From contig ML769573.1 of assembly GCA_009733575.1 (NCBI GenBank), forward strand, positions 1-64,000: 64,000 bases of DNA, in the 5' to 3' direction. Of this stretch, positions 60,343-64,000 are shown one piece after another. Under the pieces are notes generated by a model. The model was given only the letters and a program-made list of their open reading frames with translations. It was not told the origin of the DNA and did not search any database. The stretch's first letter is position 1. Each line of letters begins with the position of its first letter. Origin of the DNA: Gymnopus androsaceus JB14 (lineage: Eukaryota > Basidiomycota > Agaricomycetes > Agaricales > Omphalotaceae). The translations under genes were made by a program, and so were the position numbers.

Positions 60343-60729
60343 ATTTACATAGCGAGATTATATACAAGAAAGATGTCCGTTGGAACGATGTTTTACGAAT
60401 CTATGTATACAGTTATAGGATCTGAGTGCTACATGGATAGTCCTTCAACGATTTGGCTACATGGTTGGAATGTTTAAGATGGCAAATGCGATAATGGATG
60501 GTTTGAAGAATTATTGGGCAGGACAAGACTACGAAAAAAACTGACTGGAAGGAGCATAATTGTTTTCTAAAAAAAGCCACACTTCGAGTCCGTCCACTGC
60601 ATCGTCATAACCATCGCTCTCGTCCGCTTACGTCGACATGGTTCTATGACTATTCCTCACCTGGGGATAATAATTTGATCCAGTCGATGCAAACCCCTCG
60701 ACTGAATTTGGGACCTAAACAAAGTTGAA

Positions 60730-61110
60730 AGTGCTGTGGTGTCTAACGTCCTGGATTAACAGCCAAGAACCATTGAGCGTCGAAGAAAGCAAGGTTCTTT
60801 ACCGGTCACTCGAGTCACTGAACACGAAACCAGTTATCAAAAAGCTCAGCACATCGACAACGGCGCCGCCAAAAGTAGAATCACTGGCCAAACCGTTCTC
60901 AGAACCGCGCTGCATATGTTCTCAAAGTCTATGTGGAACTTTTGAACAATCCGTTGTGTGTTCTGCCAGCGTTAGCTCGCAAGGAGTTGCAGCCGGGACT
61001 TTATGCGTTTTTTGGAATGCTGAACGACTGTAGCCGAGATGCATTCCTGGCGTCAGCGACGGATGCTGGTGTGAAGGCCGGTGTGAAGGCTCTTTGGAGA
61101 GAGAGTATGA
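60730..61110 (+). pseudogene. 3' fragment of a URB2-like ribosome biogenesis gene
   Basis: Only about the last 110 codons are present: KVESLAKPFS, then one base out of frame AYVLKVYVELLNNPLCVLPA, LQPGLYAFFGMLNDCSRDAF and VKALWRES. This resembles the C-terminal Urb2/Npa2 domain ending of basidiomycete nucleolar proteins. No upstream part lies in the preceding 600 bp, and there is a frameshift around 60905. Orphan truncated duplicate. Confidence 0.55.
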
Positions 61111-61127
61111 AAAATGTGAGTGTGCAT

Positions 61128-62753
61128 TTAGTGAGCACGTCTAACATATACATCCTGGTGACCGTTGACCTTGACCTCTGGCTTTACAAAGCCAGTCTTT
61201 CGCTTCTCCTCTGCTATAGTTGCGATGAGCTTAGTGAAGTCGCTGACTGCTGCCTCTGTGGTCTGGATGTGTAGAACCAGACGCGAGCCACCGAGGAAAA
61301 GAGGTTCTGGCAACGCCGCGCCACGTTCGGCAATCTCATCGTAAGTGGTACCAATGCTGCCTGCATCATAGAAAATCTGACAAGTAGATTCGGTCAGTAA
61401 CTAGATGAGATAAACAGGAAGGAGCTTACCATGCAAGTTTCAGCGGGACTGAGAATGGTGACACCTATATCTTCTAGTGATTTTTCGAGCTTGTGGGCGA
61501 GGGCGTGGACACGGGGAAGGAGCGGGAAGTGATATGTGAGCGCATACGCTACTGACCCGGAGAGGAGCCCAGTCTGTCGCATTCCACCACCAAATAATTT
61601 TCTAATGCGCCGAGCTCGTGTAATGTATTCCTTCGTACCAACCAGGCAGGAACCAATTGGTGCACCTTAAATTTTATAATTTTTAGTCAGGATTATCGTG
61701 TGGCAACTGGACGCAAAGCTGGACTGACCTAAACCCTTGCTGAAACACAAGCTAACAGTGTCGAATGGCTCGACGAGCTCCTTGAGAGATATCCCGGTTT
61801 CAGCAGCAACATGCCAGATACGAGCGCCATCTAAATGCATCTTGATCCCTTTCGAATGTGCAAATTCAGAGATCGCAATGACTTCGTCTTGAGGGATGAT
61901 GGTTCCATTGAGGGTGTTCTCCAATGCAATGACCTCGGTGGGTGCATAAGCTATTTCGGGGCCGTAAACCATATTGGCCTGCACATCGTCGAGGGTTAAG
62001 TGGTGACCTGCACTTAGTTAAGCATGCGAATTGAGATAAGAGAGTAAAAATACCGTTTGAAGGAATAACCGGAGTTACAGCAGCACCAGAATGGAACCCG
62101 GCGCCGCCAGCTTCGTACCTAACAAGTTTATGAGTTTCGGTCGGATCTTTAGAAGCGAGTCATGAGCGTACTTGAAAATATGTGCTCTATAGTCGCACAG
62201 AACCGTATACGGAGGCTGCATGAGATGGGTTCTCAAACCAATTTGGTTTGACATCGTGCTAGAAAGTGGTCAGCTGCGAATATGGAACTCCGAAGGGAGT
62301 CCACGCACCCGGATGGCATGAAAAGACCCGCCTCTTTTGCCTGTGATCTTGGCAATGTGGGCTTCCAGAGCACTGGATATCTTTGTATTCAACATGTCGC
62401 ACGAGAAGGAAGAACGAAAACCACTTGCAAAGTTGATGGTTCGTGATATACATCGTCTCCGAGACTAGCTTGGAGCGCGTACGAATACATTTCCTTGGTG
62501 GGGACTGGAAGAATATGATGAGGGAGGCCTGAATATTGATAACATTGGTCAAACTAACTTGTAACCGTGTCCGCTGCAGGTTCATTATCGTGAGGTTGAG
62601 ACCTTCTCTGAAGATTAGGAATGACTCACAGATAAATGTACGAGCTATCTGACTTCTTTTAAGGTCATTTTCACCTTCTGGCACGCCTTGAAGTATATCA
62701 AACCTGATTTCGTCGGCCACTTTGGCTCTTGTTGCTTCGGAGACTTGAGCCAT
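61128..62753 (-). CDS. Threonine aldolase (PLP-dependent), one frame break
   Basis: Cleaves L-threonine or allo-threonine to glycine and acetaldehyde; fold-type I PLP enzyme. The start at 62753 gives MAQVSEATRAKVADEIRFDI. Spliced exons give ADTVTIPTKEM, ASLGDDVYHEPST, LEAHIAKITGK, FMPSG/TMSNQIGLRTHLMQPP, CDYRAHIFK, EAGGAGFHSGAAVTPVIPSN, YGPEIAYAPTEVIALENTLN, GIKMHLDGARIWHVAAETG, CFSKGLGAPIGSCLVG with the PLP lysine in SKGLG (split by an intron), RRIRKLFGGGMRQTGLLSG, and a C-terminus ending VYVRRAH. At the AAAA run (62335-62338 on plus, TTTT) one extra base shifts GK-EAGLFMPSG out of frame. The rest is well conserved, so an assembly error is plausible. Confidence 0.82.
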
Positions 62754-63718
62754 CGATATCGTTCAGAAGTGAGGTGCTGATGTGGAGGGTTTTGATCCAA
62801 GGTCCAAGGAACGCTCGTGAGCCAATGGTCTTTTCTGGGAATTCTCAAGCTTTCAAGAATAAAAAGATTTCACTGACTTTACTGACTTTGCAGCTGTCCG
62901 TTCGATCGTAAATGTGCGTTGTTGAGACTGACCTGACTCGACTCGATCATGGATAGAAACTACTGCTCGAAATCGCGTTCGAAGACAGTGGCACTGAACG
63001 CGCGACGTGAGAGAGAATTACCTTGAACGGACCGTCTCCGGCAGTTCAAGTAGCACAGTAATCCTTTTGGCTCTTACGGGACTGCTTTTTCACAGTTGTT
63101 TCTTTGTGTTATTGCTGGAATCTTCGGATTTAGACCCAGAGTCATCGGAACTGGACTTCGGAATTATTGGTCGGGGAAAGGGCTCTTCTATGTCCTGTAC
63201 TCAATAAATATAAGCAAAAGTTTGAAAAGAACGCGAACTTAATGCACTTTCCGGATCGGACACGGAGCTCATGGTGGTCAAAGCAAAGTCAAATCAAAGT
63301 AAAGTCAAAAGAGGATTTAAGCGCGGTCTCGGCGCTTAGGACGTGTTTCTTCGAATTCTCGCAACGTTCACGCGTACAACCGCGTGCAACGTAGCATGCT
63401 CTGGCTAGGTGTTGAAGCAATGTGCAGAGCTGAAATCTTCTAGCCCAGGGCCTCTACCAAAGAAACCTCTCCTCAACGTGGACGACCATCGACTCTTGAA
63501 CTTCTGAAGCTCTCAATATTTTGACCACTTCTTCTCCCGGGCCACGAACTACTAAGCTGACAAAAACCCGACGAAAACCGTCACTTCAGAAGTATCTGCG
63601 AATCACCGCATTTGCCCGAGCAAGTTCGGAGTAGACAGCTCTGAAGTGATTCAAGTTCATCCGAAAATTTCTGCAAGGCACTGCAATCTTTTATGCCCAA
63701 GCATACGTTAACAATTAC
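62754..63718. other. Intergenic
   Basis: No supported gene. Short frames at 63007-63207 and 63167-63394 show no motif. AAGTCAAATCAAAGTAAAGTCAAAAG at about 63285 is a simple tandem-like stretch. Confidence 0.5.
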
Positions 63719-64000
63719 TTATATAAAATCCACATCCTGCATTCCAATAGTGATTACTAAATCCAAACCCTCCGCTTTTAAGTCTTTCAAAGGTTCCAGC
63801 TTTTCCAAGTCGACCGCCGGCATCTGAATTCGAATCGTAACCCAATCTAAACAAGCAATATCCTCCTCCTCTTCATCTACATTCCATCTTGAACTAATCA
63901 TCTCTACCAACTTCATTTCGTCACACTCTTTGCGTATGACGAGAAATACGCTTCGCAGGTTCGGTAGTAAGATTAGATCGGAAGAGTCGGGATCTGTGCT
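63719..64000 (-). CDS. F-box/LRR-type protein, C-terminal end, runs off right edge
   Basis: The frame is open to the window edge: LILLPNLRSVFLVIRKECDE, MKLVEMISSRWNVDEEEED, then a C-terminus ending GLDLVITIGMQDVDFI with the stop at 63719-63721. This is the typical closing segment of agaricomycete F-box proteins, unlike the module A/B F-box tails. The N-terminal F-box is outside the window. Confidence 0.65.
   Translation of the reverse strand, partial: STDPDSSDLILLPNLRSVFLVIRKECDEMKLVEMISSRWNVDEEEEDIACLDWVTIRIQMPAVDLEKLEPLKDLKAEGLDLVITIGMQDVDFI

Overview
The window is nuclear DNA of a filamentous basidiomycete, most likely an agaricomycete mushroom. The evidence is dense introns of about 45-65 bp with GT...AG borders, a PDR-type ABC transporter, a self-sufficient CYP505 P450, a typical agaricomycete NACHT protein, P450 and F-box families in clusters, and fungal hAT and tyrosine-recombinase transposons. 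The species cannot be named from sequence alone.

Layout. 1-998 holds the 5' part of a minus-strand NACHT (NLR-like) gene running off the left edge. 1973-2774 is a non-autonomous hAT-type element with a second small element inside it. 4026-9210 is a full-length PDR/ABCG transporter and 10202-14637 a fused P450-reductase (CYP505), both on plus. 14.4-17.1 kb is a tandem duplication carrying the 3' end of CYP505 and an intron-containing tRNA-Ala(AGC); the second copy was hit by a retrotransposon now reduced to a solo LTR. 17115-21787 encodes SPT7 (SAGA bromodomain subunit) and 22256-23632 a penta-EF-hand protein. These two are the housekeeping core.

From 24.5 kb to 60.5 kb the DNA is rearranged. 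Four copies of one minus-strand cytochrome P450 gene lie at 24.5, 43.8, 48.0 and 54.4 kb; only the third looks intact. Copies 3 and 4 belong to a tandem module: P450 (-), a scrap of CYP505 C-terminus (+), a small gene relic (-), an F-box gene (+). Between copies 1 and 2 sit a complete hAT transposon (27307-31698) and, 134 bp further on, a CACTA-like foldback element (31833-38610) that was itself invaded by a 5.9-kb tyrosine-recombinase retrotransposon with split direct repeats and by a small TA-flanked element. Then come a decayed copy of the penta-EF-hand gene (38.65-39.84 kb) and an apparently intact secreted FAD-linked (berberine-bridge-like) oxidoreductase (40155-42648, -).

The right end carries a 3' scrap of a URB2-like ribosome biogenesis gene, a threonine aldolase gene (-) and the C-terminus of another F-box-type protein (-) at the edge.

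The transporter, the two P450 types and the oxidoreductase could serve detoxification or secondary metabolism, but nothing in the window ties them into one pathway. Many otherwise well-conserved genes carry one single-base frame break. That could be local decay or residual indel errors in the assembly, so intact/broken calls are provisional.
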